A DNA stretch of 64,000 nucleotides from Thermodesulfobacteriota bacterium. Lineage in GTDB: Bacteria; Thermosulfidibacterota; Thermosulfidibacteria; Thermosulfidibacterales; B14-G1. Below are positions 6,091-14,264 of the stretch, piece by piece. The DNA lies in contig JAJSAC010000071.1 of the NCBI GenBank assembly GCA_024274915.1, positions 1 through 64,000 of the forward strand. Reading direction: 5' to 3'. A program made the position numbers and the translations under genes. The notes beneath the pieces were generated by a model, which was given only the letters and a program-made list of their open reading frames with translations, was not told the DNA's origin and did no database searches. Positions within the stretch are counted from its first letter, which is position 1, and the number at the start of each line of letters is the position of its first letter.

Positions 6091-8376
6091 CTAGAAAGCA
6101 ACAGCCATGTCCATCCCGCTGTTCGGCATCAATCCTAACCCAGCATCGTATTGTACCTCGGCCATGAAAACCCTTTCCCTCTCAAGCCAATGTAAACGCC
6201 CTTCATTTCTGAGCTTGTGGAACAATCCCATTGTGATAGGTACCAGCAATCCTTCCGCCATCAAATATTCCTTTTCGTAGAAGTACCTCCTGAACTCCTC
6301 ATAGAGCGGCCAAGGTAGCACCTCCACCCCCTTAAAAAGTCCTCTGAATTTTTCCTCGCCCTCTTCGTGATGTCGCATTGGCCTAAGGGATTCGAGCAAA
6401 CCACTAAAAAGGCTGTAAACTCGATCAAACTCTTCTTGCTCTTTTCTTGTCCATCCACCCCGATAAACCCCTTCAATCCACTCCTGTACCTTTGGTACAG
6501 TGAGCTGAGTTCCATCGGGTGGCCCCTTATTGACTGTTTTTTCCAGCCGCTCAAGATCATAGATGTGCTTGACCCTATCAGAATTAAACTCAGTTGCTAC
6601 ATGCACTTCTACACCTTCCTTCCATTCTCCATATCGGTTTACCCGACCGAATCGCTGAAGCAAGTCATCCACTGGGGCAAGTTCCGTGAAACAAACGTCA
6701 AAACTGACATCCAAAGAGACCTCTACAACCTGCGTTGCCACAAGTACAGTAAGTGAACCTTCTTCTTTCCCTTGCAATATTCCCATCACCCGTTTTTCCT
6801 TCTCTACTCTGTCCCTCCTGGCAAAACGCCCATGTAGCAGATGCACCCCATCAAGTTTTTCTACCAGTTCACGGTAAATTCCCTGAGCTGGGTCAACCCT
6901 GTTAGCAACAACCAGTACCCGTTTACCTCCAAGGGCCGCCGCTAAAATCTCGGGGACCATTTTCTCCAGAGGTTCAGATTGCCATCTAAGGATATGCCGG
7001 AGTCCCCCCAGGAAATGATTCGTCCACTCATCATCCCCCTTTTTAAGCCTGAATTCAGGCAGTTTCTGGCCCACAGCTTCTGAAATCAGTGTCTTAAGAA
7101 AGTCAGGAAAGGTAGCGCTCATGAATAGAAATCTGCCACCTAGTGATTTGATGACACGGACCATTTTAAGGATGAGTGCAATAGTATGAGGATCGTAGGC
7201 ATGAATCTCGTCAAAGATGAAGAGCCCGCCAAGGACTTCGCCAATGCCTATTTCGAACCTTCGAACCCCGAAAAACCACTTCAATACCTGAAAAGGGGTG
7301 GCCACTTTGACCGGTCTATGAACCAAGCGGCTTATGTTAACCTCTTCCCTCGCCTTTTTATAAGCCGCTGCATATTCACCACCTCCTTCAAAATACTCCC
7401 TGAAGGCGTAATCAAGGGCCCGAGCGTGCAGTGCAGAAACCTTGTCATTCCCAAAGACACCTTTCAGGGTCTTTGCCATCGCTTCAACACTTGCTCGATA
7501 GGGTAGCAAATAGAAAACACGCTCGCCCCCCACTCGGTTGTTCATCGCCCACTGTAACGCAGCCCATGTCTTGCCAGAGCCGGTTGGCGCTTCCAAAATA
7601 GCATCGCCCTCATATTCCCCGATTCTTCTCTGAAAACAGCGAAGAGGCGGCGGACAAGGAGGCGAAATCTGAGATATGAATCGGGAGACCCCTGCACTGA
7701 CGGCGTGATCGGAGGCCATGAGCCACCCCCGGGTAAGGGTATAGATCAGGGCTTCTCTATCAAATTCACCCTTGCTGAAAGCTCCTATCTTCCTAAATTT
7801 CCGGTATAACCATTTCAAAATAGGAGCTGGAGGACTAAGCAATGATGAGGATGAAGGAAAACATAGCTCCGAAAAAGTCTGCTGAGAATTCACAAACTCC
7901 CTAATCCATTCCCAAAAGGGTTCCAATTCAGCTTTTCTTTTCTCAAATCTTTCTACCGCTTCACGGCTAAGATCGGGAATATGAGAGTATCCAGAGTCTA
8001 CCATGAGCTGTTGATCATCTATATCCTTGTGGTGAGCAATCACGGCAGCAAGGGCGATCTCCACAGCCTCATCTTTGCCTTTGACCATCGCTTTCAAAAG
8101 AGCGGCAGAGAGAACCTCGTGCCGGAAATCCCATCTTTCACTATTTTTAAGCGAGTTCTGGAAACCCCGAGCAGCCTTTCCCAGATCGTGGCTTATCCCA
8201 CTTAAAGCCAGAGCTCTCTCCAGACAGTTTGCCTTATCTTGTCCCAGCAACTGCTCGATGTGGAGACAGTATGCTCTTGCAACCGAGAGAGCATACTCCT
8301 TTACGTCTATCAGGTGCTCGCCAAGAGGAATAGACCCCTCTTTACACGACTTGGCCAGCGGTTCTTCCGATGACAT
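6091..8376 (-). CDS. cas3: Cas3 helicase-nuclease, type I-B
   Basis: A 761-residue single-chain Cas3 that is recruited to Cascade-bound DNA and unwinds and shreds the target. The N-terminal HD nuclease has SHDLGK (His63-Asp64), RHEVLSA (His86) and AHHKD (His115-His116). The SF2 helicase follows with Walker A EAPTGSGKT (262-270), a DEIH box in FIFDEIHAYD, MSATFP and motif VI QRFGRVNRYG. All catalytic residues I can check are present. The start overlaps cas5 by 35 bp; an AT-moderate 145-bp gap separates its end from the toxin-antitoxin modules. Confidence 0.94.
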   Translation of the reverse strand: MSSEEPLAKSCKEGSIPLGEHLIDVKEYALSVARAYCLHIEQLLGQDKANCLERALALSGISHDLGKAARGFQNSLKNSERWDFRHEVLSAALLKAMVKGKDEAVEIALAAVIAHHKDIDDQQLMVDSGYSHIPDLSREAVERFEKRKAELEPFWEWIREFVNSQQTFSELCFPSSSSLLSPPAPILKWLYRKFRKIGAFSKGEFDREALIYTLTRGWLMASDHAVSAGVSRFISQISPPCPPPLRCFQRRIGEYEGDAILEAPTGSGKTWAALQWAMNNRVGGERVFYLLPYRASVEAMAKTLKGVFGNDKVSALHARALDYAFREYFEGGGEYAAAYKKAREEVNISRLVHRPVKVATPFQVLKWFFGVRRFEIGIGEVLGGLFIFDEIHAYDPHTIALILKMVRVIKSLGGRFLFMSATFPDFLKTLISEAVGQKLPEFRLKKGDDEWTNHFLGGLRHILRWQSEPLEKMVPEILAAALGGKRVLVVANRVDPAQGIYRELVEKLDGVHLLHGRFARRDRVEKEKRVMGILQGKEEGSLTVLVATQVVEVSLDVSFDVCFTELAPVDDLLQRFGRVNRYGEWKEGVEVHVATEFNSDRVKHIYDLERLEKTVNKGPPDGTQLTVPKVQEWIEGVYRGGWTRKEQEEFDRVYSLFSGLLESLRPMRHHEEGEEKFRGLFKGVEVLPWPLYEEFRRYFYEKEYLMAEGLLVPITMGLFHKLRNEGRLHWLERERVFMAEVQYDAGLGLMPNSGMDMAVAF

Positions 8377-9046
8377 CGCCTATCCACTCCCACCGATAAA
8401 TAGGAATTGTCCAGTTCCGCTCGTTATCCTTCACCAACCATCCTGGAGCTTTGATAAAAAATGGTCTAGCAACCACCCCGAATATGGCAACACCTAAGGG
8501 GTGCCGATTCGGGTCCTCTGTGAAAGCGATAGGCAAACTGTATATTGAACAGGGCACACCTTGCTGACTAAAGACAATTTCTCTCGGCAGAAGAACCCCT
8601 TCAACCTCCCCCTCACTTATCTCTTCCAATTCCACCTCTGAAATGTGATCAACAGCTGCCAGATCCTGGGTCCTACCTAGCAGTAAAGCTCGTCTTGGCC
8701 GATCAAAGAAAGTTTGCCATACAGGAGGGAGGTAAAGTGTGAGACGTGGATAAAAGAGAAACTCCCTCTCTATCACATTGCGTGTCTTTGGGGATGGAGT
8801 CGAGATAATTTGAGCCCTATCGAAAGTAACAATAGCCTCAAGATCGCTTGTTATCCCTTTATGGCTAAATCTAAAGGCAAGCCACTCTATCTCACTAGGC
8901 TGAACCAGTCGCCCTGCCGCTGAAGAAATTATCCCGTAAATCGTGGAAAGGGGCGGGACAGACAGGGTGAGCTGATGTCCCACAGACCAAGGCACTCTGA
9001 AGGATGCAGTGTAAGAGATTAAATCTATCCTAATACCCCTTGGCAT
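8342..9046 (-). CDS. cas5: Cas5, type I-B (Tneap) Cascade subunit
   Basis: A 234-residue RAMP-fold Cas5 that caps the 5' handle of the crRNA in the type I-B Cascade. The N-terminal beta-strand region GIRIDLISYTASFRVP followed by SVPPLSTIYGIISSAAG corresponds to the Cas5 signature (the P-x-T/S-x-x-G loop). An ATG with a GAGGTGG ribosome site fixes the start. It lies 14 bp after cas7 and overlaps cas3. No Cas6-like catalytic activity is expected because a cas6 gene is present. Confidence 0.9.
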   Translation of the reverse strand: MPRGIRIDLISYTASFRVPWSVGHQLTLSVPPLSTIYGIISSAAGRLVQPSEIEWLAFRFSHKGITSDLEAIVTFDRAQIISTPSPKTRNVIEREFLFYPRLTLYLPPVWQTFFDRPRRALLLGRTQDLAAVDHISEVELEEISEGEVEGVLLPREIVFSQQGVPCSIYSLPIAFTEDPNRHPLGVAIFGVVARPFFIKAPGWLVKDNERNWTIPIYRWEWIGDVIGRTAGQVV

Positions 9047-9060
9047 CTACGCCACCTCAG

Positions 9061-10110
9061 CTATCCTACAAATTTTTCGAAAACCTCGTCCACGAGCCCC
9101 ACGGCTGATTCGATTGCCTCCCTGGGAGTGCCAGAAACCTCTATACACTTGCAGAACAATTCTTCGTCCTCAAATGTCTTCAATACCTCCTTCTCGTTCA
9201 ACAATACGGTTGGGCGGTATCCAAAAAACAGGGACTTGTTATTCTCTTCTCCCTTCAGCAACCGGCCTTTGTAGTCGGTCAGCACCGATTTCAAACGGTC
9301 CAGGTTCAACGTCACACTCTCTCGATTTACATCAGTCTCAAATAGTCTCTGGAAGGGTGCGTTTCCGCCATCCAAGAACCCTACAAGCACCACCACAGGA
9401 GCCACATCTGACAGGTTACGTGCAAGGCGAGCTCCGTAGCGCAGCCTTTCAAGGGCAAGCAAAACCTCTTTTACGCGCCGTATTCTCTCTTCCAGTGGCA
9501 TTTGTAACAGTCCATCTGAATCGATCAGACTATCACCGTATTTATCAGCCATATCCCCAGATAGATCCTTCATCTCTCCCACCTCGAATCGCCCCACATC
9601 CGCCAATGATAGGGTGAAAACTCCTTGCAAATAAGTGGTATAGTGTTCCGACTCAAATGGTATGATGTCAGCATCAGGAGGGAGGTTGCGGGAAAAGTGC
9701 CCAAAGTCCCTCTCTATCACGTTGGGAATAACAGAGATCAAAAGGCTGTTTTTTAAAGGCGAGATCCTACGGTATGTTCCTCCACTCCCTTTCTCTTTGT
9801 CCTTTTTACGCGCCGCCATGTACCCAAACAGATCGTCCTCTTCAAACTGGATGGGATCACCTTTCGTATAGGCGCTTTTCTTCTCACGTATCACCTCACT
9901 GGGAGTCCAACCAAAATCTTCATAAAGCACTTCCCTCCACCACCGTCTCCAAGCCTGTCCTGAAACGTAGGGGTAGCGGAGACGGCCCACACGGATCTGC
10001 TTGATGACAACAGCGTTATCTGCCCGTGTTCCCTGATCCTGACCGGCATTGTTCAACGCAGCGCCGTTTGCCTCAATAAGCACTGCCCCCGTCAAAACTG
10101 GATACGGCAT
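9061..10110 (-). CDS. cas7: Cas7 (Cst2/DevR family) Cascade backbone
   Basis: A 349-residue Cas7 of the Cst2/DevR family, which polymerises along the crRNA spacer to form the Cascade backbone. The N-terminus VLTGAVLIEANGAALNNAG, then RYPYVSGQAWRRWWRE, is the typical family beginning (guide-binding loop and RWW helix). The ATG at 10110 has GGAGG seven bases upstream; a GTG two codons earlier overlaps the cas8 stop and is an alternative. It is tightly linked to cas8 and cas5. Confidence 0.92.
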   Translation of the reverse strand: MPYPVLTGAVLIEANGAALNNAGQDQGTRADNAVVIKQIRVGRLRYPYVSGQAWRRWWREVLYEDFGWTPSEVIREKKSAYTKGDPIQFEEDDLFGYMAARKKDKEKGSGGTYRRISPLKNSLLISVIPNVIERDFGHFSRNLPPDADIIPFESEHYTTYLQGVFTLSLADVGRFEVGEMKDLSGDMADKYGDSLIDSDGLLQMPLEERIRRVKEVLLALERLRYGARLARNLSDVAPVVVLVGFLDGGNAPFQRLFETDVNRESVTLNLDRLKSVLTDYKGRLLKGEENNKSLFFGYRPTVLLNEKEVLKTFEDEELFCKCIEVSGTPREAIESAVGLVDEVFEKFVG

Positions 10111-10112
10111 CC

Positions 10113-11783
10113 TCACACCTCCTCGAGCTCTTTTTCAATCACCTCCAGCGGGATCTTATCCCTGGCCTTATCAAAGAGATAGGCGAGCAGATAGTCGCGC
10201 AGGAGGAAAAGTCTATTGGCATCCTCCAAAGGGGCCAAAAATATGAAGTCGTTCCATCCCATAGCCCCCCTTTGCACAGCATTCAGGTACGTTCCTCGAA
10301 TCGCCATAGGATTCCGGGATGTGCGCAAACGACCAATCCATCTCGGCAAATTCAGCAGTCCCTTTAACAGCCCCTCACCCACCTGCTGAACCTGCTCCAA
10401 GGTCTCATCAGGCGCTACTCTCTCCACATCCCCTTCCATAACCGGGAACTCCACGCCTTTGTCTTGGCAGTTTTGGTACTCGTAAATCACGGCCAGCAAG
10501 ATGTCTCTCACTTCACTTGCCACGCCGTAGCTGTTAGGAGGTACCAATTGGTAAAACTCTTCATGACTCATCCACCCACGCCTAACGAAGTCCAGTAATC
10601 TACCATAGAGCTCACCCCCCGTAGCCGTCCGAAGTGCGTGAACCAACTTTTTGGCATCGCCGTCCCTGGCTATCAACAACCCTAAACGTTCCAGCATCTT
10701 AATTTTTTCCCTGGGCATTTTTCTGACCTCCTCCAAATAGAGCCTATGGCCTACCCACCCTCCTGATAGAGATGGCGGATCATTTCGGAGACACGCACCT
10801 ATGATAGAATCGGCAGAGAGAATAGCCCTTGCTACCCCAGCCACAAATTTTATTCGGTTCTGTTTTTCTTTCCCTTTTAAATTGCTCCCCACCTGCAAAA
10901 GTTCCCGACGAAACCTCTTGTATTCCGCCGGATAGCTCCAAAGGCGACATAAGAAACGCACGAACTCGTTGGGAACTTGAATAGACTTCACAAACCCTCC
11001 CCTGTTATCGTTGGAGAACACATAGCCAGTGGTTGGAAAAGAAGCCTCGTAAATCGTCTCCAGGTCATGGGGAAATCTCTCAAGAAGCTCAAAGAGCAGA
11101 TAAAGTAGTGTTCCAGCCTCGCCTGCCGTCTCCCAATCGCCGTAGAAATCAAGGGCCTCTCCTTTGGTTATCAACCTCTCCAAGTGGGTCCATCCGTATT
11201 CCTGGGCAATAAGGGTTGCTATCTCAGGGGACTGGGTGTGAAGGAACCACATCGCTTTTCCCCCACCTACCCTCATCACAGACATGGGGAGAAACCTAAC
11301 CGCTAGAGCACATAACCCACAGATGGATTGTCCGTAAGCAAAGGCTGGATAGTAGTTCACAATCCCCTCGAGTAGGGGCATATTCACTTTCCGAGCAATG
11401 TTCATTGCCTCGGCAGGACGTCTATCACCACAGGATGGACAGATCGTGTCGCCCTTCTTTGTCAAACACAGCTTGGCCTTTTCGAGATCGCTACTAAGCC
11501 CTTCGTAGAATCTCGATTTAACGTTACTTATCCCTTTCTTCCAGTTAGAAGAGTTCGCCAGTTCACCGTTGGGGAAAATCTGAGATATAGGCCCCCTGGC
11601 GAAGTTCTTAGCCACATTAATACCCAAAGCCTGAGGACTAAGCATAACCTGCTCAAGCCCCTGACAAGCCTGATCAAGCAATTCTAGTGTCAATTCTTCC
11701 GGGTGCATGACCCCAGCCTTCACCATCAACGCCGCTAAACCCGCGTCCACAAAGGGGTGACCGGTAAAATGGGCCATTGCCAT
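10113..11783 (-). CDS. cas8: Cas8 (Cst1, CXXC-CXXC family), type I-B large subunit
   Basis: A 556-residue Cas8 of the Cst1 (Tneap) group, the Cascade subunit that recognises the PAM and helps recruit Cas3. The diagnostic pair of CXXC motifs is present: CPSCGDRRP and, about 45 residues later, CGLCALAVR, presumably one zinc site. The ATG at 11783 is selected because AAGGAG stands eight bases upstream (11792-11797); a 14-codon extension upstream lacks a ribosome site. It heads the I-B module cas8-cas7-cas5-cas3. A 190-bp junction separates it from the type III genes. Confidence 0.9.
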   Translation of the reverse strand: MAMAHFTGHPFVDAGLAALMVKAGVMHPEELTLELLDQACQGLEQVMLSPQALGINVAKNFARGPISQIFPNGELANSSNWKKGISNVKSRFYEGLSSDLEKAKLCLTKKGDTICPSCGDRRPAEAMNIARKVNMPLLEGIVNYYPAFAYGQSICGLCALAVRFLPMSVMRVGGGKAMWFLHTQSPEIATLIAQEYGWTHLERLITKGEALDFYGDWETAGEAGTLLYLLFELLERFPHDLETIYEASFPTTGYVFSNDNRGGFVKSIQVPNEFVRFLCRLWSYPAEYKRFRRELLQVGSNLKGKEKQNRIKFVAGVARAILSADSIIGACLRNDPPSLSGGWVGHRLYLEEVRKMPREKIKMLERLGLLIARDGDAKKLVHALRTATGGELYGRLLDFVRRGWMSHEEFYQLVPPNSYGVASEVRDILLAVIYEYQNCQDKGVEFPVMEGDVERVAPDETLEQVQQVGEGLLKGLLNLPRWIGRLRTSRNPMAIRGTYLNAVQRGAMGWNDFIFLAPLEDANRLFLLRDYLLAYLFDKARDKIPLEVIEKELEEV

Positions 11784-11796
11784 AGATTTATCTCCT

Positions 11797-11988
11797 TTAT
11801 TTTTTCCCACGTCCAAGCGCCTCAAACACTTGATTTCTTTTGGTTATTTGATCCAACACTGAAGCCAGGTTAAAAAATTTCGGTTTCAAATTTTCACTCT
11901 CCCAAATGTGCTGCCAGAACCACCAACTCCATATACACCCGCAAATTCTTGTGGGGTGGTCCATGGAGATTTCAATCTGAACACCCAT
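11797..11988 (-). CDS. Short hypothetical ORF at the type III/type I-B junction
   Basis: A possible 63-residue product, MGVQIEISMDHP at its start, rich in Trp and aromatic residues (CIWSWWFWQHIWE), then basic to its end. AGGGAG stands 8 bases before the ATG. It overlaps the end of the upstream RAMP gene by 17 bp in another frame and ends 14 bp before the cas8 start. It may be a real small gene, or the former C-terminus of the RAMP protein separated by a frameshift. No family is recognised. Confidence 0.35.
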   Translation of the reverse strand: MGVQIEISMDHPTRICGCIWSWWFWQHIWESENLKPKFFNLASVLDQITKRNQVFEALGRGKK

Positions 11989-12847
11989 ATGGGTTCTCCC
12001 TCTGTACCCTTTCCCATAGACCGGAAGGCAAGATATCAAACCAAGTTATACCACTAGATCTTCTCGAACCCGGGGTCCAAACAGCTCCCACTATTTGAGG
12101 ACCGTCTCTGTCCCATTGCTGTAGAATCTCAAGGCTCCCCTTGAAGGATCCATCAGTTCCTGTCAAATGAGCAAGGAGGATGTCCGTCTGGATCCTTGGA
12201 TTGTTGTTATCCAGCATCGCCGGTCTTCCAAAACACCCTTCTTTTTCTTCCCACCGTACTCGCTGAAGTTGTCCAAACCCATAGCGCGTGTCTGCACCTA
12301 CGAAAAGTTCTGAGATTTTTTCAATCTTGTCGCGAAGATTTTTGTCGGAAACAAACACATACCCCACAAAGGCTACCGGGGATGCTTCGACTCCACTGCC
12401 CCCACGCCAGAAAGGCTGAATACACTCCAGCTCTCGCAGACTTCCCTCCTCTGCGGTATCAGAAACAGGATCAATCGCTGTTCCAAGATGAGTAGCAAGC
12501 AAGCGCGTGCGGAGTTCTCTTTCTACTGCCTCTTTACCATTGTCTCTTTGCCAATGCAGTCCATCTCCATTCGTACAAGTTGGAAGCCAAACTAGCCACT
12601 CGCCCTGGACATGCTCTGCAGGAAAGAGATAAGTGAATCGAGCCTTTTCCATCAATTTTTCGCCAATTGCCTTATATTCAGGAAACTTTGAGCTTTCCTT
12701 GAGCCGGGCGAGCTCCGCTGTGAGAGCCCCCCAAATTGTCCTGGCGGGTATGTAGAGCCTGGTCCTATTTAGGATCCCCGCAGGTGAAATACCCAAGTGG
12801 AGTGGCGAGCGAACCAGCCAAACCCAGCGGTAAAGCGTCCAGCTCAT
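11972..12847 (-). CDS. Type III RAMP protein, Cmr3-like (Cas5 group)
   Basis: A 291-residue RAMP-superfamily subunit. The N-terminus WLVRSPLHLGISPAGILNRTRLYIPARTIWGALTAEL shows the RAMP beginning (strand, ligand loop, then a Y-I-P-x-x-x-x-x-G motif), and TRYGFGQLQRV near residue 215 is a glycine-rich loop. By elimination among the six genes of the module it should fill the Cmr3/Cas5 place that holds the crRNA 5' handle, but assignment to Cmr3 by sequence alone is tentative. Its start overlaps the cmr5-like stop as ATGA. It is the last gene of the type III module. Confidence 0.7.
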   Translation of the reverse strand: MSWTLYRWVWLVRSPLHLGISPAGILNRTRLYIPARTIWGALTAELARLKESSKFPEYKAIGEKLMEKARFTYLFPAEHVQGEWLVWLPTCTNGDGLHWQRDNGKEAVERELRTRLLATHLGTAIDPVSDTAEEGSLRELECIQPFWRGGSGVEASPVAFVGYVFVSDKNLRDKIEKISELFVGADTRYGFGQLQRVRWEEKEGCFGRPAMLDNNNPRIQTDILLAHLTGTDGSFKGSLEILQQWDRDGPQIVGAVWTPGSRRSSGITWFDILPSGLWERVQRENPYGCSD

Positions 12848-13215
12848 GATGCACCGCCTCCCTTGGCTTTCAGGTGATAGCGCGCGTAGGAAAAGGCCGT
12901 GCGCAACAGGTCGCGCGCAAAGAGGAGGTCGTCCAGATCCCCCGATAGTTTCTTTATGGCCTCTAGGATGTCGTTTGCGCGATCCAACCGGTCGTCAAAG
13001 ATGCCTTGAAGGAAATTTAAGGTTTCCGAACGCATGTCACCAGCCACGTTGCCATGCCGGGCCTGGAGGTAGAGGAACATGGCATACGGCCCCTGCTCCT
13101 CCAGCACGGTCAGAGCGGCATTGATGACTTTTTCCTCCATACCTTGAATCTGGGCGATTCCACGTCCCAGTTCGGCACACCAGATGTCTAGGTTGGTCAT
13201 CTGAGTCTCACTCAT
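12844..13215 (-). CDS. cmr5: Type III small subunit, Cmr5-like (Cas11)
   Basis: A 123-residue, largely helical protein beginning MSETQMTNLDIWCAELG. Length, helical character, the central YAMFLYLQARHG segment and its position after cmr4 match Cmr5, the small subunit that lines the target-RNA groove. The ATG at 13215 is preceded by AGGAGG at a good distance and overlaps the end of cmr4 by 8 bp; a longer frame upstream runs inside cmr4. The ATGA at its end couples it to the next RAMP gene. Confidence 0.75.
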   Translation of the reverse strand: MSETQMTNLDIWCAELGRGIAQIQGMEEKVINAALTVLEEQGPYAMFLYLQARHGNVAGDMRSETLNFLQGIFDDRLDRANDILEAIKKLSGDLDDLLFARDLLRTAFSYARYHLKAKGGGAS

Positions 13216-14263
13216 GGCTGGCCTCCTCTTGCATCTGTGCTTCTGACTCATCCTGCGCTTCGGTAGACCGGTTCTCCTGGCAAGCCACATCCGCTCTATC
13301 TGGACACTTGTCCTCATAAACCACTTCCATCCGCCCCATGCCGCGCGTACCCATGCCACCGATGCCCAGATGTTTCAGGTACGGATGGGCCTGTTTCGCC
13401 TTTTCATGCACATCATCTGGACTGGACACGGCCGTAATGGATTGCCCATTTATGCGGTAGTGCGGGGGATTCCTGGCGATGATTTCCCACACCAGCACCG
13501 TGCCACGGGGAAGGGCCTCGTAGGAGAACAGGGCCTTATCTTCGGCCGCGCCGGTTTCCGGGTTGATGGAAACCGAGGTGCGCACCTCCAGATTGCTGTT
13601 CACGATGTGGGCGAAGAGACGGTCCGGCACCAGAGCAAGGCGGTTACAAATGTAGTCTGGAACGCCAAGCGAGGCCAGGTGGCTTGTTATATTGCCCATT
13701 TCACTGCACGGCTGGGTCTCCAGCAGTAGCCAACCCAGGTTGAGTTTGTTGCCTGGCTGTTCTACATACACGGCCTCACTATCCACGCCGTTCGCCGTCA
13801 AGCCCATCCATTCCATCGCCATGGGCGAGGCGACCCACATAGGCCCTTGGCGGGTGGGAACAGGGAAAAGAATCACATGAGCATCAGTGAAGGCAGCCAA
13901 GCCGGCGAAGCCGCCCTCTTGTCCTGCCCCTCGGGCGAACCCAAAGACCGTGCAGACCGGACAGTCGTGCTGGCGGCAGTGACCGCGGTTTTCGTGGAGC
14001 CCCAACCCGGCACAATCGGGGTAAAAGGGCTTTTCCCGGACCTGTTGACCGCTTTGGCGTTGTTGCTGGCGCTGTTCTTCGTAGTACATCGCCACATAGG
14101 TCCGGTACACACCGGCCAGGCTGGAGCCGGGGATTTTGGGGATTTGCGTGACCGGATCCCGGACAATCGTCAAGTCCACCCGACCGATGCTGGCGCCGCC
14201 GGTGCCCACATGGATGGGGTCCAGAGCCACTCCGATTTGGGTGAATTTTTTGTAACTCGCCAT
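13208..14263 (-). CDS. cmr4: Cmr4, type III Cas7 backbone RNase
   Basis: A 351-residue Cmr4/Cas7 subunit that forms the crRNA-bound backbone and cuts target RNA every 6 nt. The N-terminal PIHVGTGGASIGRVDLTIVRD followed by IPKIPGSSLAGVYR is the Cmr4 signature; the Asp of GRVDL (residue 30) aligns with the known catalytic Asp of Cmr4 VDLPI loops. CRQHDCPVCTVFG (about 97-109) is the usual cysteine-rich segment, and GIGGMGTRGMGRM (about 308-320) the glycine-rich C-terminal loop. It starts 1 bp after the csx11-like gene. RNA cleavage is therefore expected to be active. Confidence 0.9.
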   Translation of the reverse strand: MASYKKFTQIGVALDPIHVGTGGASIGRVDLTIVRDPVTQIPKIPGSSLAGVYRTYVAMYYEEQRQQQRQSGQQVREKPFYPDCAGLGLHENRGHCRQHDCPVCTVFGFARGAGQEGGFAGLAAFTDAHVILFPVPTRQGPMWVASPMAMEWMGLTANGVDSEAVYVEQPGNKLNLGWLLLETQPCSEMGNITSHLASLGVPDYICNRLALVPDRLFAHIVNSNLEVRTSVSINPETGAAEDKALFSYEALPRGTVLVWEIIARNPPHYRINGQSITAVSSPDDVHEKAKQAHPYLKHLGIGGMGTRGMGRMEVVYEDKCPDRADVACQENRSTEAQDESEAQMQEEASHE

Positions 14264-14264
14264 C

